Part shown: in pieces, positions 23,568 through 32,347 of the stretch
Layout: the number at the start of each line of letters is the position of its first letter
How positions within the stretch are numbered: the first letter of the stretch is position 1
DNA from: an uncultured Dehalococcoidia bacterium
GTDB taxonomy: Bacteria > Chloroflexota > Dehalococcoidia > Lucifugimonadales > Australimonadaceae
Length of the DNA stretch: 64,000 nt
Reading direction: 5' to 3'
Assembly (NCBI GenBank): GCA_958295525.1
Contig: OY282355.1
Span: 2,227,931 to 2,291,930, forward strand
Position numbers and translations under genes: made by a program
The notes under the pieces: model-generated
Seen by the model: the letters and a program-made list of their open reading frames with translations, nothing else
What the model was told of the DNA's origin: nothing
Databases searched by the model: none

Positions 23568-24608
23568 CTAGGGTTGTCTGCCCCTACGCCTCGAATTGTT
23601 GGCCTTCATATCAGCGGCGTTGGGAAGGTCTTTGATGGACTTCCAGCGTCCGGTTTGTTCGTCGTAGTATTGCCAAGCCCGCCAGCCCATGATGTGGATG
23701 TATTTCCCCAATGCGGCCTTGCATGCTCCTCCCGGCGCGCGTGGCGTTCCGTCCGGCAAGCGCACGAAGCCGTCGGATTGCAAGACCGCGTTGTACTCAG
23801 CCCCCTTATACTTCCAACGGACGGGGACCTCTCCTGCGTTGATCTGCGCTGAAGGCGTGGATGCGCTGGGAGCCCCTGCCGCAGGGGTCGCTGGACGCTG
23901 GGGTTGGGGGCTGGGCAACCCCAAAAAGTCGCGCGCGACCTCATGGACGATGGGTGTGTAATAGTCGAGTTGGTCGCTTCCCGCGCCAACCTTGTCCATA
24001 AGCAGGCTGACCAGGCCGTCGGAAGGGTTAGTCAACTCCTCTTGGAGCCTCGACTTTATAGCCGTTCTGCGGTTCCTGAGGTCTGCCCACTTCTCGATTC
24101 CCTCTGGATTGAAATCCTCCCGGGCGAACATTGCGAGGAGGTGGGCTACGTCGGAGTCTTCCGCAGGGTTGCCCCGCTGGAGGTCAACCGTAAAGAACGG
24201 CTCGGTTTCCATGTACCGCTTGTCGGTGTCCAGTTTGTAAAAGTGGTAGCCCAGCCCGTTGGTGCAGATGCCGAAACGAGCCGAACGGGTTCCATGGAGG
24301 TAGCCGTTCAGCTGCTCGACCGCTCCTGCCAACGAGCTGTCCGCCGATTTCGCTTCGACGACCACTAAGGGTTGCCCATTTTGCATGAGCGCGTAGTCCG
24401 CTTTGTTTCTCGTTCCTCTTCCCCTAACGTCTGCGATGTTCTCAACCACCACTTGAGTCGGAATGCTGGGGTCGTAGTTGAGGACATCCCGCAGGAAGGG
24501 GTCTATGAGTGCGATTCTGGTGCGCGCCTCTCCCTCGCGTGCGTATGCCGTGTGCACTCCCACCCGCGTTTCGATATGTCGCCGGATGCGTTCGCTGATG
24601 CCGTTCAT
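23568..24608 (-). CDS. PD-(D/E)xK nuclease-like protein (HsdR_N_2) with C-terminal RAMA domain
   Basis: The 346-residue protein starts at ATG 24608, which has GGAGGGAG 5-12 bases upstream; an ATG 15 bases further up lacks this. Residues 1-140 resemble the N-terminal nuclease domain of type I restriction subunits, with D71 and the E85-x-K87 pair (LVVVEAKS) as catalytic candidates. After a Pro/Ala linker, residues about 262-330 (VPVRWKYKGAEYNAVLQSDG to MGWRAWQYYDE) match the RAMA domain, associated with restriction and modified-base recognition. With the AlbA_2 gene it forms a two-gene unit. CATG occurs at least five times (23688, 23722, 24210, 24293, 24384), unlike resident genes, suggesting acquisition. 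Confidence 0.8.
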   Translation of the reverse strand: MNGISERIRRHIETRVGVHTAYAREGEARTRIALIDPFLRDVLNYDPSIPTQVVVENIADVRGRGTRNKADYALMQNGQPLVVVEAKSADSSLAGAVEQLNGYLHGTRSARFGICTNGLGYHFYKLDTDKRYMETEPFFTVDLQRGNPAEDSDVAHLLAMFAREDFNPEGIEKWADLRNRRTAIKSRLQEELTNPSDGLVSLLMDKVGAGSDQLDYYTPIVHEVARDFLGLPSPQPQRPATPAAGAPSASTPSAQINAGEVPVRWKYKGAEYNAVLQSDGFVRLPDGTPRAPGGACKAALGKYIHIMGWRAWQYYDEQTGRWKSIKDLPNAADMKANNSRRRGRQP

Positions 24609-24732
24609 ACGGACTCCCTCCATCGGGGTGAGGTCTACGGCGGCAATCCTAGCACGCCTGCGGCGGACGCGGCAACGCGAAGGCGGCGCTGGGGGGACAG
24701 CGGGACGTTAGCCTGCCCGCAGCGCCCCGGCC

Positions 24733-24741
24733 TGCTATACT
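24733..24741 (+). promoter_or_regulatory. Extended -10 promoter of the aminotransferase-serA operon
   Basis: TGCTATACT lies 99 bases upstream of the ATG at 24841, which itself has a perfect AGGAGG ribosome binding site 5 bases upstream. No -35 box is evident. Confidence 0.55.
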
Positions 24742-24840
24742 CTGAGCGGCGGCGGGCGCTCGCGCCTTGCCGCGCTTACGACCGCGATTCCCGTTCGCCC
24801 GCCCCGCGCGCGGCGGACGGCATGCCCATAGGAGGCATTG

Positions 24841-25950
24841 ATGGCCAACCTGCGATTGCCCGGCCCGACGCCCGTCCCCCCGGACGTGTACGAGGCGATG
24901 AGCAAAGAGATGATCGACCACCGGGGCGTCGAGTTCGCCGACATCATCCGGCGGACGACCGCGAACCTGCAGCGCGCGTTCCAGACCGCCAACGACCTCT
25001 TCACCCTCACGTCGTCCGGCACCGGCGCGATGGAGGCGGCGGTCGTCAACACGCTCTCCCCCGGCGACCGCGTGCTGGGCGTCACCATCGGCAACTTCGG
25101 CGACCGCTTCCTCAAAATCGCCGCCGCCTACGGCGCGAGCGTCAACGAACTCAAGTTCCCCGACGGCGACGCCGCCGACCCGGAGCAAATCCGGCAGGCG
25201 CTCCGCGACGACCCCGCCGTGACCGCCGTCCTCGTGACGCACAACGAAACCTCGACCGGCATCACGAACGACCTCGAGACGATCGCCGGCATCGTGAAAG
25301 GCGAGTTCGGCAAGTTGCTGCTCGTGGACGCCATCTCGTCGCTCGGCTCCATCAAGTTGCCGGTGGACGAGTGGGACTTGGACGTCGTCGTGGCCGGCTC
25401 GCAGAAGGGTTGGATGTGCCCGCCGGGGCTTGCGATGATCTCGTTCAGCGAGCGCGCTTGGAAGGCGGCGGAGGCGTCCACAATGCCCAAGTTCTACTTC
25501 AGCCTCGCCGAGGCGAAGAAGTCGCTTGACGCGGGGCAGACGCCCTGGACGCCGGCGGTCTCGCTCCTGTTCGGCCTCGACCACGCCGTGCAGCGGATGC
25601 TGGCGCGGGGCGATATGGAGGCGGTGTACGGCTTCCATCAGGAAATCGCCCAGTACACGAGGGACGGCTTGCGGGCGATGGGCATCGGCCTCGTCGCCAA
25701 AGACGAGCGGCGCGCTTCCAACACCGTCACCGCCGCGTGGGTTCCCGACGGAATCACCGACGAGGCGCTGCTGGCGATGCTCCGCGACGAGTACGACATC
25801 ATCGCGGCGGAAGGGCGCGGCCTCCTCACGGGGCGCGTGTTCCGCATCGGGCATATGGGCTACGTCAGCACGGAAGACATAGACGACGTCTTCGCCGCGC
25901 TGCGCGACGCGCTCCCCAAGTTGGAGCGCTCGCCCGCCGCAGTCGGCTAG
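24841..25950 (+). CDS. Class V aminotransferase (serine-pyruvate/alanine-glyoxylate type)
   Basis: PLP-dependent transaminase of 369 residues with the Lys that holds PLP at 189 in VVVAGSQKGWMCPPG, the SSGTGAME phosphate-binding loop at 58-65, and RIGHMGYVSTEDI near the C-terminus. Its position 16 bases upstream of serA suggests that it supplies the phosphoserine or serine transamination step, as class V enzymes do in several phyla lacking a typical SerC. It may instead act on glyoxylate. The ATG at 24841 was chosen because of the AGGAGG at 24830-24835. Confidence 0.88.
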   Translation: MANLRLPGPTPVPPDVYEAMSKEMIDHRGVEFADIIRRTTANLQRAFQTANDLFTLTSSGTGAMEAAVVNTLSPGDRVLGVTIGNFGDRFLKIAAAYGASVNELKFPDGDAADPEQIRQALRDDPAVTAVLVTHNETSTGITNDLETIAGIVKGEFGKLLLVDAISSLGSIKLPVDEWDLDVVVAGSQKGWMCPPGLAMISFSERAWKAAEASTMPKFYFSLAEAKKSLDAGQTPWTPAVSLLFGLDHAVQRMLARGDMEAVYGFHQEIAQYTRDGLRAMGIGLVAKDERRASNTVTAAWVPDGITDEALLAMLRDEYDIIAAEGRGLLTGRVFRIGHMGYVSTEDIDDVFAALRDALPKLERSPAAVG

Positions 25951-25966
25951 AGGGCGCGGGGCGCGA

Positions 25967-27595
25967 ATGGCGAAAGTACTCGTCGCGGACCCGATAGACC
26001 CGCGCGGCGTCGACCGGCTCGTCCGCGCAGGCCATCACGTCGACGTCCGCAGGGGGCTGAGCGAGGACGAGTTGCGCGCCGTCGTGGGCGGCTACGAGGC
26101 GATGATCGTCCGCAGCGAGACGAAAGTAACCGCCCGCGTCATCGAAAGCGCGGAGCGGATGCTGGGCATTGGCCGCGCAGGGGTGGGCGTTGACAACATA
26201 GACGTCGACGCCGCCACCCAGCGGGGCGTCGCCGTCGTCAACTCGCCCACCGGCAACACCATCGCCGCCGCCGAGCACTCCTTCGCGCTGCTGATGTCGC
26301 TGGCGCGCAACATTCCGCAGGCCGACGCCTCGATGCGGCGCGGCGAATGGACGCGCGCCCGCTTTATGGGCGTCGAACTGCGCGGCAAGACGCTCGGCGT
26401 CATCGGGCTGGGGCGCGTCGGCTCCGAAGTCGCGCACCGCGCCCGCGCCTTCCATATGCGCGTGATCGCCCACGACCCCTACGTCTCGCAAGAGCGCGCG
26501 CGGAATCTCGGCGTCGAGGCCGTCCCGATGGAGCGGCTGCTGGAGGAGTCGGACTTCATCAGCATCCACACGCCGCTCACCGCCGGAACGAAGAGCCTGA
26601 TCGGCGAGCCCGAGTTCGCGCTCCTCAAGCCGGGCGTCCGCATCGTGAACGCCGCCCGCGGCGGCCTCGTGGACGAGCGCCTGCTGCAGGAGGCCATCGC
26701 CGGCGGGCGCGTCGCAGGCGCCGCCCTGGACGTCTTCCCCGTCGAGCCCCCGCCCGCCGACCTGCCGTTGCGCGGCGAGGAGCGCGCCGTCCTCACGCCG
26801 CACCTCGGCGCCTCCACCGAAGAGGCGCAAGTCGAGGTCGCCCTCGAGGTCGTTGACCAACTGATCGCCATTCTCGACGGCGGCGCCGCCCCCTACACCA
26901 TCAATATGCCGTTCGTCTCCCAGGAGGTCTGGGAATCGCTCGGCCCCTACCTGCCAGTCGCGACCACGCTCGGGCGCATCGCCATTCAACTCGCCGACGG
27001 CCAGTTGCAGGCCGTCACGCTCCGCGTGTTCGGAGAGATCGCGCAGCACGACGTCAAAGTCCTCGCGTCCGCCGCCCTCGTGGGCGTGCTGGGCGCCGCC
27101 ACCGATATGCGCGTCAACCTCGTCAACGCCCCCGCGATGGCCCACGAGCGCGGCATCCTCGTCGCCGAAGAGAAGCACCCCGAGGGCGTCGACCAGTATC
27201 TGAACCTCATAGGCGTCGAGGTGCGCTCGACGGAGGGCGCCGTCTACCTCGCGGGCGCGTCCGTGCACGGCAAAACGCACATCCACCGCATCAACGACTT
27301 CTACCTGGATATGGAGCCCGGCGCGCCCTATATGCTCTTCGCCACGCACACCGACCAGCCCGGAATGATCGGCAGAGTCGGCACGATAGCGGGCGAGCAC
27401 GACGTGAACATCTCGTTTATGGAAGTCGGGCGCGAGGCCCCGCGCGGCGCGGCGACGATGGTCGTCGGCTTCGACGACCCTGTGACTCCTGCTATGCTCG
27501 CCTCCCTCAAAGCCGTCCCCGGAATGGCCAGCATCCGCATCGTGACCCACGAGCCTGAGCAGCCCGTCCAGCAGCCCCGCCTGCGCGGAACCTAG
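25967..27595 (+). CDS. serA: D-3-phosphoglycerate dehydrogenase, long form with ACT domain
   Basis: First enzyme of serine biosynthesis, 542 residues. An N-terminal substrate and NAD-binding region (GIGRAGVGVDNIDVDAA, then LGVIGLGRVGSEVAHRAR near 144-160, catalytic His in LTPHLGAST near 283) is followed by the intervening allosteric domain and a C-terminal ACT domain (about 455-530, HTDQPGMIGRVGTIAGEHDV) for serine feedback. Length and order match the type I enzyme. It forms an operon with the upstream aminotransferase. Confidence 0.95.
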   Translation: MAKVLVADPIDPRGVDRLVRAGHHVDVRRGLSEDELRAVVGGYEAMIVRSETKVTARVIESAERMLGIGRAGVGVDNIDVDAATQRGVAVVNSPTGNTIAAAEHSFALLMSLARNIPQADASMRRGEWTRARFMGVELRGKTLGVIGLGRVGSEVAHRARAFHMRVIAHDPYVSQERARNLGVEAVPMERLLEESDFISIHTPLTAGTKSLIGEPEFALLKPGVRIVNAARGGLVDERLLQEAIAGGRVAGAALDVFPVEPPPADLPLRGEERAVLTPHLGASTEEAQVEVALEVVDQLIAILDGGAAPYTINMPFVSQEVWESLGPYLPVATTLGRIAIQLADGQLQAVTLRVFGEIAQHDVKVLASAALVGVLGAATDMRVNLVNAPAMAHERGILVAEEKHPEGVDQYLNLIGVEVRSTEGAVYLAGASVHGKTHIHRINDFYLDMEPGAPYMLFATHTDQPGMIGRVGTIAGEHDVNISFMEVGREAPRGAATMVVGFDDPVTPAMLASLKAVPGMASIRIVTHEPEQPVQQPRLRGT

Positions 27596-27612
27596 CGCGG
27601 CGGCGCCCGGCG

Positions 27613-27641
27613 TTGCCAATTCGCCCGCGCTGGAGTAGAGT
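27613..27641 (+). promoter_or_regulatory. Sigma-70 type promoter of the amino-acid ABC transporter
   Basis: TTGCCA (27613-27618) and TAGAGT (27636-27641) are separated by 17 bases and lie 34 bases upstream of the first permease ATG. It directly follows serA. Confidence 0.55.
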
Positions 27642-27674
27642 TGCCCGCGCGACACCCGCGCACAGGACGCTCCT

Positions 27675-28910
27675 ATGGCTCAAGCGCCGCGAGTCCTCAC
27701 ATATCAGGGCATACCCGTCTGGCGCCACGTCGTCATTATTCAGTGGACGCTCCAGATCGTGTCCGCCGTCTTGGTCGTCGCTCTCGTCGCCTGGTTCTTC
27801 AGCAACATCGCCAACGCCATTCAGGACCGCAATATCCCCTACGGGTTCGACTTTCTCTCTCGCCAGTATCAGACGCCCATCGGCGAGCATTTCATTCCCT
27901 ACGAGCCGTCCGACACGTTCGGCTACGCGCTTTTCGTGGCCGCGACGAACACGGCGATCGTGGCGGTGGTGGGCGTCGCGCTGGCGACCGCGCTGGGGAT
28001 CGCGGTCGGCGTGGCGCGCCTCTCGAGCAACTGGCTCGTGGCGCGAATCGCAGGCGCGTACGTGGAATTCTTCCGCAACGTTCCGCTGCTCATCCAACTG
28101 CTCTTCTGGTTCTACATCGTGCTCTCCCTCCCGCCCACGCGGAACACGCACGTTCTGTTCGGCAGGGCGTACATCAACAACGCGGGCGTCTCCATTCCCT
28201 GGCCGCTGCCCACCGGCGGAGGCGATCTTTACAGCGGAGGATTAGCGGCGCTGGCCCCGTATCTGTGGCTCGCGTCCGCCGCCATCGCCGTCGCCGCAGG
28301 CTTCGTCGTCCACCGCATCCTCACGCGGCGGGAGATCGAGACGGGGCGCGCCTCGTATCCGATCATCAGCGGAACCGCCGCCGCCGTCCTCATCGGCGCC
28401 GTCGGCTGGGTCGCCCTGATGATCGTCAACGGCGACGCGCCTTTCGCCATCTCGACTCCCGCGCCGCAGGGGGCGTTCGGGCGCATCGCGGGGGGCTTCA
28501 CCGTCCGCGCCGGACTGTTCGTTCTGCTCATCGGGCTCGTCATCTACACCGCCGCGTTCATCGCCGAGATCGTTCGCGCGGGCATTCAATCCGTCCGCAA
28601 GGGGCAGTTGGAGGCGGCGCGCGCGCTCGGCCTTTCCCCTATCGGCGTGCTGCGTCTCGTCACCTTCCCTCAAGCGCTTCGCGTCATCGTCCCGCCGCTC
28701 ATCAGCCAGTGCCTCAACCTCACGAAGAACAGCAGCCTCGGAGGCGCGATAGGCTACTCGGAACTGACGAGCGTCACGATCACGATGACGCAGACCGCGC
28801 CGGCCATTTCGCTGTTCATCCTGATTATGGCGTCCTACCTTGCGATGAGCCTCGCTTGGTCGCTGGCGGGCAACCTGTACAACTGGCGCATTGGATTCAA
28901 GGGGGCTTAG
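27675..28910 (+). CDS. aapQ: Polar amino-acid ABC transporter permease 1 (AapQ/BztB type)
   Basis: Inner-membrane permease of 411 residues with an N-terminal helix near 18-40, a long periplasmic-type loop, and the transport core of the HisMQ family. The EAA-type coupling motif is EIVRAGIQSVRKGQLEAARALGLSP (from about residue 304). The extended length, compared with about 220 for simple permeases, is typical of AapQ/BztB. It is followed after 3 bases by the second permease. No binding-protein gene accompanies the cluster, so the solute receptor must be encoded elsewhere. Confidence 0.88.
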   Translation: MAQAPRVLTYQGIPVWRHVVIIQWTLQIVSAVLVVALVAWFFSNIANAIQDRNIPYGFDFLSRQYQTPIGEHFIPYEPSDTFGYALFVAATNTAIVAVVGVALATALGIAVGVARLSSNWLVARIAGAYVEFFRNVPLLIQLLFWFYIVLSLPPTRNTHVLFGRAYINNAGVSIPWPLPTGGGDLYSGGLAALAPYLWLASAAIAVAAGFVVHRILTRREIETGRASYPIISGTAAAVLIGAVGWVALMIVNGDAPFAISTPAPQGAFGRIAGGFTVRAGLFVLLIGLVIYTAAFIAEIVRAGIQSVRKGQLEAARALGLSPIGVLRLVTFPQALRVIVPPLISQCLNLTKNSSLGGAIGYSELTSVTITMTQTAPAISLFILIMASYLAMSLAWSLAGNLYNWRIGFKGA

Positions 28911-28913
28911 CCG

Positions 28914-30149
28914 ATGGCGCAGACCGTCAACGCCCCGACGCTGCCTCCGCCGCCTCTGAGCGCGGGCGCGCTCGGCTGGGCGCGGGAGAACCTGTTCGGC
29001 TCCCGGCTCAGCGGCGCGCTCACGCTGGTGTCGGCCGCCGCCATCGCGGTTGGGCTGTGGTTTTCGCTCGCGTGGATCTTCTTCAGCGCCGACTGGGAGG
29101 TCATCGTCAAACTGGGAGGGCGCTTCGTCATCGGGCAGTACAACGCGGAGACGTCCTGCCCGGGGCAGAATTGCTTCTGGCGCCCGCAGGCCGGGCTGCT
29201 GATGGCGACCGCGCTGCTGGGCGTTTTCTGGGCGATCACCGCCTCCGTCTCCGTCAAGCGCGCCGCCTTCGCCGTCGCGCTGACCTCCGCCGCGTTCGCC
29301 TTCCTGCCCTACAGCCTGAACGAGATGGGGTGGGACGTGCGGCTGCTGCTGCTGGCCAACGTTCCGGCGCTGGGCGCCGGCTGGGCGATAGGCCGCCACA
29401 CGCCGCTGAACACGCCGAGCCGGGCGATCATCGCGTCGGTGGGCGCGTTTCTGCTGACGCTCCTTCTGCTGCGGGGCGGCTTCTTGGGCCTCGAGCCGGT
29501 CGTCGTCGAGAAGTGGGGCGGGCTGATGCTGAACATTCTGCTCGCGCTGACGGGCATCGTCTTCAGTTTTCCGCTCGGCGTCGGGCTCGCGCTGGGGCGG
29601 CGCAGCAACCTTCCCGTCCTCAAACTGCTCTGCGTCTTTTTCATCGAGGTGATGCGGGGGATGCCGCTCATCACGCTGCTGTTTATGTCGCAGGTGCTCG
29701 TGCCGCTCGCGTTTCCTGAGAACTTTCCGCTGAATTCCGTGACGCGCGCGGCCATCGTGATCATTCTCTTCTCCGCCGCGTATATGGCGGAGAACGTTCG
29801 GGGCGGGCTGCAGTCGCTGCATCCGGGGCAGGCGCAAGCCTCCCGCGCGCTCGGCCTCGCCGCCTGGCAAACGACGCTTTTCATCTCGCTGCCGCAGGCC
29901 ATCCGCAACGTCATCCCCGCGCTCGCCAACCAGTTCATCGCGCTCTTCAAGGACACCAGCCTCGTCTACATCATCGCAATGCTGGACATCGTGCAAATCG
30001 GGCGCGCGTTCATTCAAGGCAACACGGAGTATCTGCTCCACGCCCGTGAACTCTTCATCTTCATCGCGGTCGTCTTTTGGGTGTTCACCTACGCAATGTC
30101 GTACTTCAGCAAGCGGCTCGAGACGCACCTCGGCGTCGGGCAGCGGTGA
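28914..30149 (+). CDS. aapM: Polar amino-acid ABC transporter permease 2 (AapM/BztC type)
   Basis: The second permease, also 411 residues, has several hydrophobic helices in its N-terminal half and a C-terminal HisMQ core with the coupling motif [20 protein letters not shown] followed by LGLAAW. The conserved sequence [20 protein letters not shown] precedes it. It forms a heterodimer with the upstream permease. The gene starts 3 bases after aapQ and ends 56 bases before the ATPase gene. Confidence 0.88.
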   Translation: MAQTVNAPTLPPPPLSAGALGWARENLFGSRLSGALTLVSAAAIAVGLWFSLAWIFFSADWEVIVKLGGRFVIGQYNAETSCPGQNCFWRPQAGLLMATALLGVFWAITASVSVKRAAFAVALTSAAFAFLPYSLNEMGWDVRLLLLANVPALGAGWAIGRHTPLNTPSRAIIASVGAFLLTLLLLRGGFLGLEPVVVEKWGGLMLNILLALTGIVFSFPLGVGLALGRRSNLPVLKLLCVFFIEVMRGMPLITLLFMSQVLVPLAFPENFPLNSVTRAAIVIILFSAAYMAENVRGGLQSLHPGQAQASRALGLAAWQTTLFISLPQAIRNVIPALANQFIALFKDTSLVYIIAMLDIVQIGRAFIQGNTEYLLHARELFIFIAVVFWVFTYAMSYFSKRLETHLGVGQR

Positions 30150-30205
30150 TCCGCCCCGCCCGACCGCGCAATCAAAAGACACGCAGGCTACGCAGGGAGG
30201 TTCCC

Positions 30206-30973
30206 GTGACGACCGCCCCCGAAGAAACCCCGGCTTCCGACGACATCATCGTCTTCAAAGACGTGCACAAGTGGTTCGGCTCGTTCCACGTCCTGCGGGG
30301 CATCACGACCTCCGTCCGCCGCGGAGAGAAGGTCGTCATTATGGGGCCGTCCGGCTCCGGCAAGTCCACCTTCATCCGCGCGGTGAACCGGCTGGAGGAG
30401 CACCAGCGCGGCCAAATCTTCGTGGACGGCGTGGAGATGACGAACGACGTCCGCCACATTGACGCGATCCGCCGCGACGTGGGGATGGTGTTTCAGTCGT
30501 TCAACCTGTTCCCGCACCTCTCGGTGATAAACAACATCACGCTCGCGCCGATCAAGGTGCGGAAACTGCCGCGCCGCGAGGCGGAGCAGGCGGCCCGCGC
30601 GCTGCTGGAGCGGGTCGGCATCCCGGAGCAGGCGGAGAAGTATCCCGCCGAACTCTCCGGCGGGCAGCAGCAGCGCGTCGCCATCGCCCGCGCGCTCGCA
30701 ATGCAGCCCAACGTGATGCTCTTCGACGAGCCGACCTCCGCCCTCGACCCGGAAATGATCCGCGAGGTGCTGGACGTGATGCGCGAACTCGCCCGCTCCG
30801 GCATGACGATGATGATCGTAACGCACGAGATCGGCTTCGCCCGCGAGGCCGCCGATCGCGTGATCTTTATGGACGAGGGAACGATTGTGGAGGAGGGGCC
30901 GCCGAAAGAGTTTTTCATCAATCCCAAAGAGGAGCGCACCAAACTCTTCTTGCACCAGATCCTCACGCACTAA
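30206..30973 (+). CDS. aapP: Amino-acid ABC transporter ATP-binding protein (AapP/GlnQ type)
   Basis: The 255-residue ATPase has Walker [10 protein letters not shown], signature [15 protein letters not shown], Walker [13 protein letters not shown] and the switch His in IVTHEIGFA. The GTG at 30206 is taken as start because a GGGAGG element lies 5 bases upstream and the family similarity begins shortly after. It energises the two permeases upstream. Confidence 0.92.
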   Translation: MTTAPEETPASDDIIVFKDVHKWFGSFHVLRGITTSVRRGEKVVIMGPSGSGKSTFIRAVNRLEEHQRGQIFVDGVEMTNDVRHIDAIRRDVGMVFQSFNLFPHLSVINNITLAPIKVRKLPRREAEQAARALLERVGIPEQAEKYPAELSGGQQQRVAIARALAMQPNVMLFDEPTSALDPEMIREVLDVMRELARSGMTMMIVTHEIGFAREAADRVIFMDEGTIVEEGPPKEFFINPKEERTKLFLHQILTH

Positions 30974-31207
30974 ACGGGAGGCGGGGCGCTAGGGCGGCGG
31001 GGCAGCCTGGTTCTCTCTCCTATTCGCTGCGCGCGCCAGCGCTGCGAAGGCGCGGAGCCTATCCCTACCGCCCTGCGTCTTCCTCGCCGCCGAACGGCGC
31101 GGATCTCCCCGCCCTGCGTATGCCCATGGGCAAGCGCTCAAGAGGGCTCTGTCAGGAACGGAGGGGCGCAGCGGCGGCGAGTCTTTCAGGCAAAGCAAAG
31201 AGGCCAA
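30974..31207. other. Intergenic stretch without recognised feature
   Basis: GC-rich spacer between aapP and the terminator at 31208. I see no credible ORF, tRNA or riboswitch fold here by eye. Confidence 0.4.
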
Positions 31208-31237
31208 GTCCGCGCCCCGGAATTCCGGGGCGCGGAC
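31208..31237. terminator. 30-bp perfect palindrome, terminator of the collagen-like gene
   Basis: The arms GTCCGCGCCCCGG and CCGGGGCGCGGAC flank AATT. On the minus strand the hairpin lies 33 bases after the stop of the collagen-like lipoprotein gene and is followed by TTGGCCTCTTT, so it probably terminates that gene; it may also stop transcription from aapP. Confidence 0.75.
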
Positions 31238-31269
31238 AGTGGCCTTTGCGTCTGATTTCTCTCGCCGTC

Positions 31270-31836
31270 TTACTTGACGAAGAGCGGGGTGCTGGCGGCG
31301 CCGCCCACGACGGCGTAGGTTCCGGCGTCGAGTCCGTCATGCCGGACATCAACGGAGGCCATCCCGCCGGCGTTGGCGGTGGCCATGCCGAGGTCGTAGT
31401 CCGAGCCGTCCTCGAACACCAGCATTACGCTGACTTCCTCGCCGGAGTCGAAGCCGGTGAAGACCGCGGTCGTGCTGACGGGGAGGCTGGCGGAGAAGGT
31501 GTCCCGCATCAGCGTAACGGCTCTCGCGCCGCCGTCCTGTCCGGGGACGCCGGGGACGCCGGGGACGCCCGCCGCGCCGGGGGCGCCGTCAGCGCCTGGC
31601 GCGCCATCGGAGCCTGCGGGGCCGCGCGCGCCAACCGCGCCTTGGGGGCCGCGCGCTCCGGCGGGGCCTGCCGGGCCGGCGGGGCCCGCCGCTCCGTCAG
31701 CGCCCGTCGCTCCGGCGGGGCCTGCCGGGCCTGCGGGGCCGGTGGCTCCGTCCGCGCCGCTGCACGCGGCCGCGAAGAGGCTCAGGAGAGCTACGAGGAG
31801 CACCAAAGATATGTTCCTAACGCTGAAGCGGTTCAT
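31270..31836 (-). CDS. Collagen-like lipoprotein with a small C-terminal head
   Basis: Surface lipoprotein of 188 residues. The signal peptide ([20 protein letters not shown]) ends in the lipobox FAAAC with the lipidated Cys at 25. It is followed by 25 uninterrupted Gly-X-Y triplets (about 28-102), rich in GPA and GxD, that should form a trimeric triple helix. The C-terminal head of about 85 residues ([20 protein letters not shown] onward, [13 protein letters not shown]) is predicted beta-rich and resembles no domain I know. It shares its layout with the N-terminal half of the protein at 60799-62742. A consensus promoter lies at 31937-31965. Confidence 0.85.
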   Translation of the reverse strand: MNRFSVRNISLVLLVALLSLFAAACSGADGATGPAGPAGPAGATGADGAAGPAGPAGPAGARGPQGAVGARGPAGSDGAPGADGAPGAAGVPGVPGVPGQDGGARAVTLMRDTFSASLPVSTTAVFTGFDSGEEVSVMLVFEDGSDYDLGMATANAGGMASVDVRHDGLDAGTYAVVGGAASTPLFVK

Positions 31837-31936
31837 CGAACCCCCTTTCCGAATCGTGCGAAGCGCCGTCGGGAGGCGAGCTTCGTTCGGTTATTGAAGC
31901 CTACACCATCAAGCCCCGTGCGGACAAGCATTGTGA

Positions 31937-31965
31937 ATCATAGTCGCGCAACGCTCGCAGGTCAA
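31937..31965 (-). promoter_or_regulatory. Consensus sigma-70 promoter of the collagen-like lipoprotein
   Basis: On the minus strand TTGACC (31965-31960) and TATGAT (31942-31937) are separated by 17 bases. The predicted start gives a leader of about 95 nt before the ATG at 31836. This is the best full promoter in the window. Confidence 0.75.
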
Positions 31966-32208
31966 TAGTTTTTCGGGCGGTTACGCGGCGCTTCCGCGCA
32001 CGGCCTCGCCGCCACGACTCCGGCGGGCGCTCCGGCGGAACGCGCACGGCCCTCGCCGCCCGACTCCGGCGGAACGCGGGCGCCGCTCCCCTCCTCGCTC
32101 CATCCCTCTCCCCTCCGGTGGGAGGGGGCGGGCGAGATTCCCTCCTGCGCGGTCGGGGCGGCAGGCGAACGCAAGGCTGATGCGCTCCCCGCGGCGCGCA
32201 GGATAGGC
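31966..32208. other. Intergenic stretch with a short direct repeat
   Basis: The spacer between the lipoprotein promoter and tRNA-Arg contains two imperfect copies of a GC-rich segment (around 31995-32027 and 32041-32070, sharing GACTCCGGCGG). No ORF or RNA was recognised. Confidence 0.4.
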
Positions 32209-32214
32209 TATAAT
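32209..32214 (+). promoter_or_regulatory. -10 box of tRNA-Arg
   Basis: TATAAT ends 9 bases before the first base of tRNA-Arg at 32224; no clear -35 box is present. Confidence 0.6.
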
Positions 32215-32223
32215 GCGCCCAAT

Positions 32224-32298
<75 letters not shown>

Positions 32299-32347
32299 TC
32301 GTTTTCTATGCGCCGCGCCTTGCTATGCGCCGCGCGAGGTTCGCCCT

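Noticed and set aside
30974-31207. Possible riboswitch or structural RNA
   Set aside because: I could not match any conserved riboswitch core by eye, and the stretch follows the end of one gene and the terminator of another.
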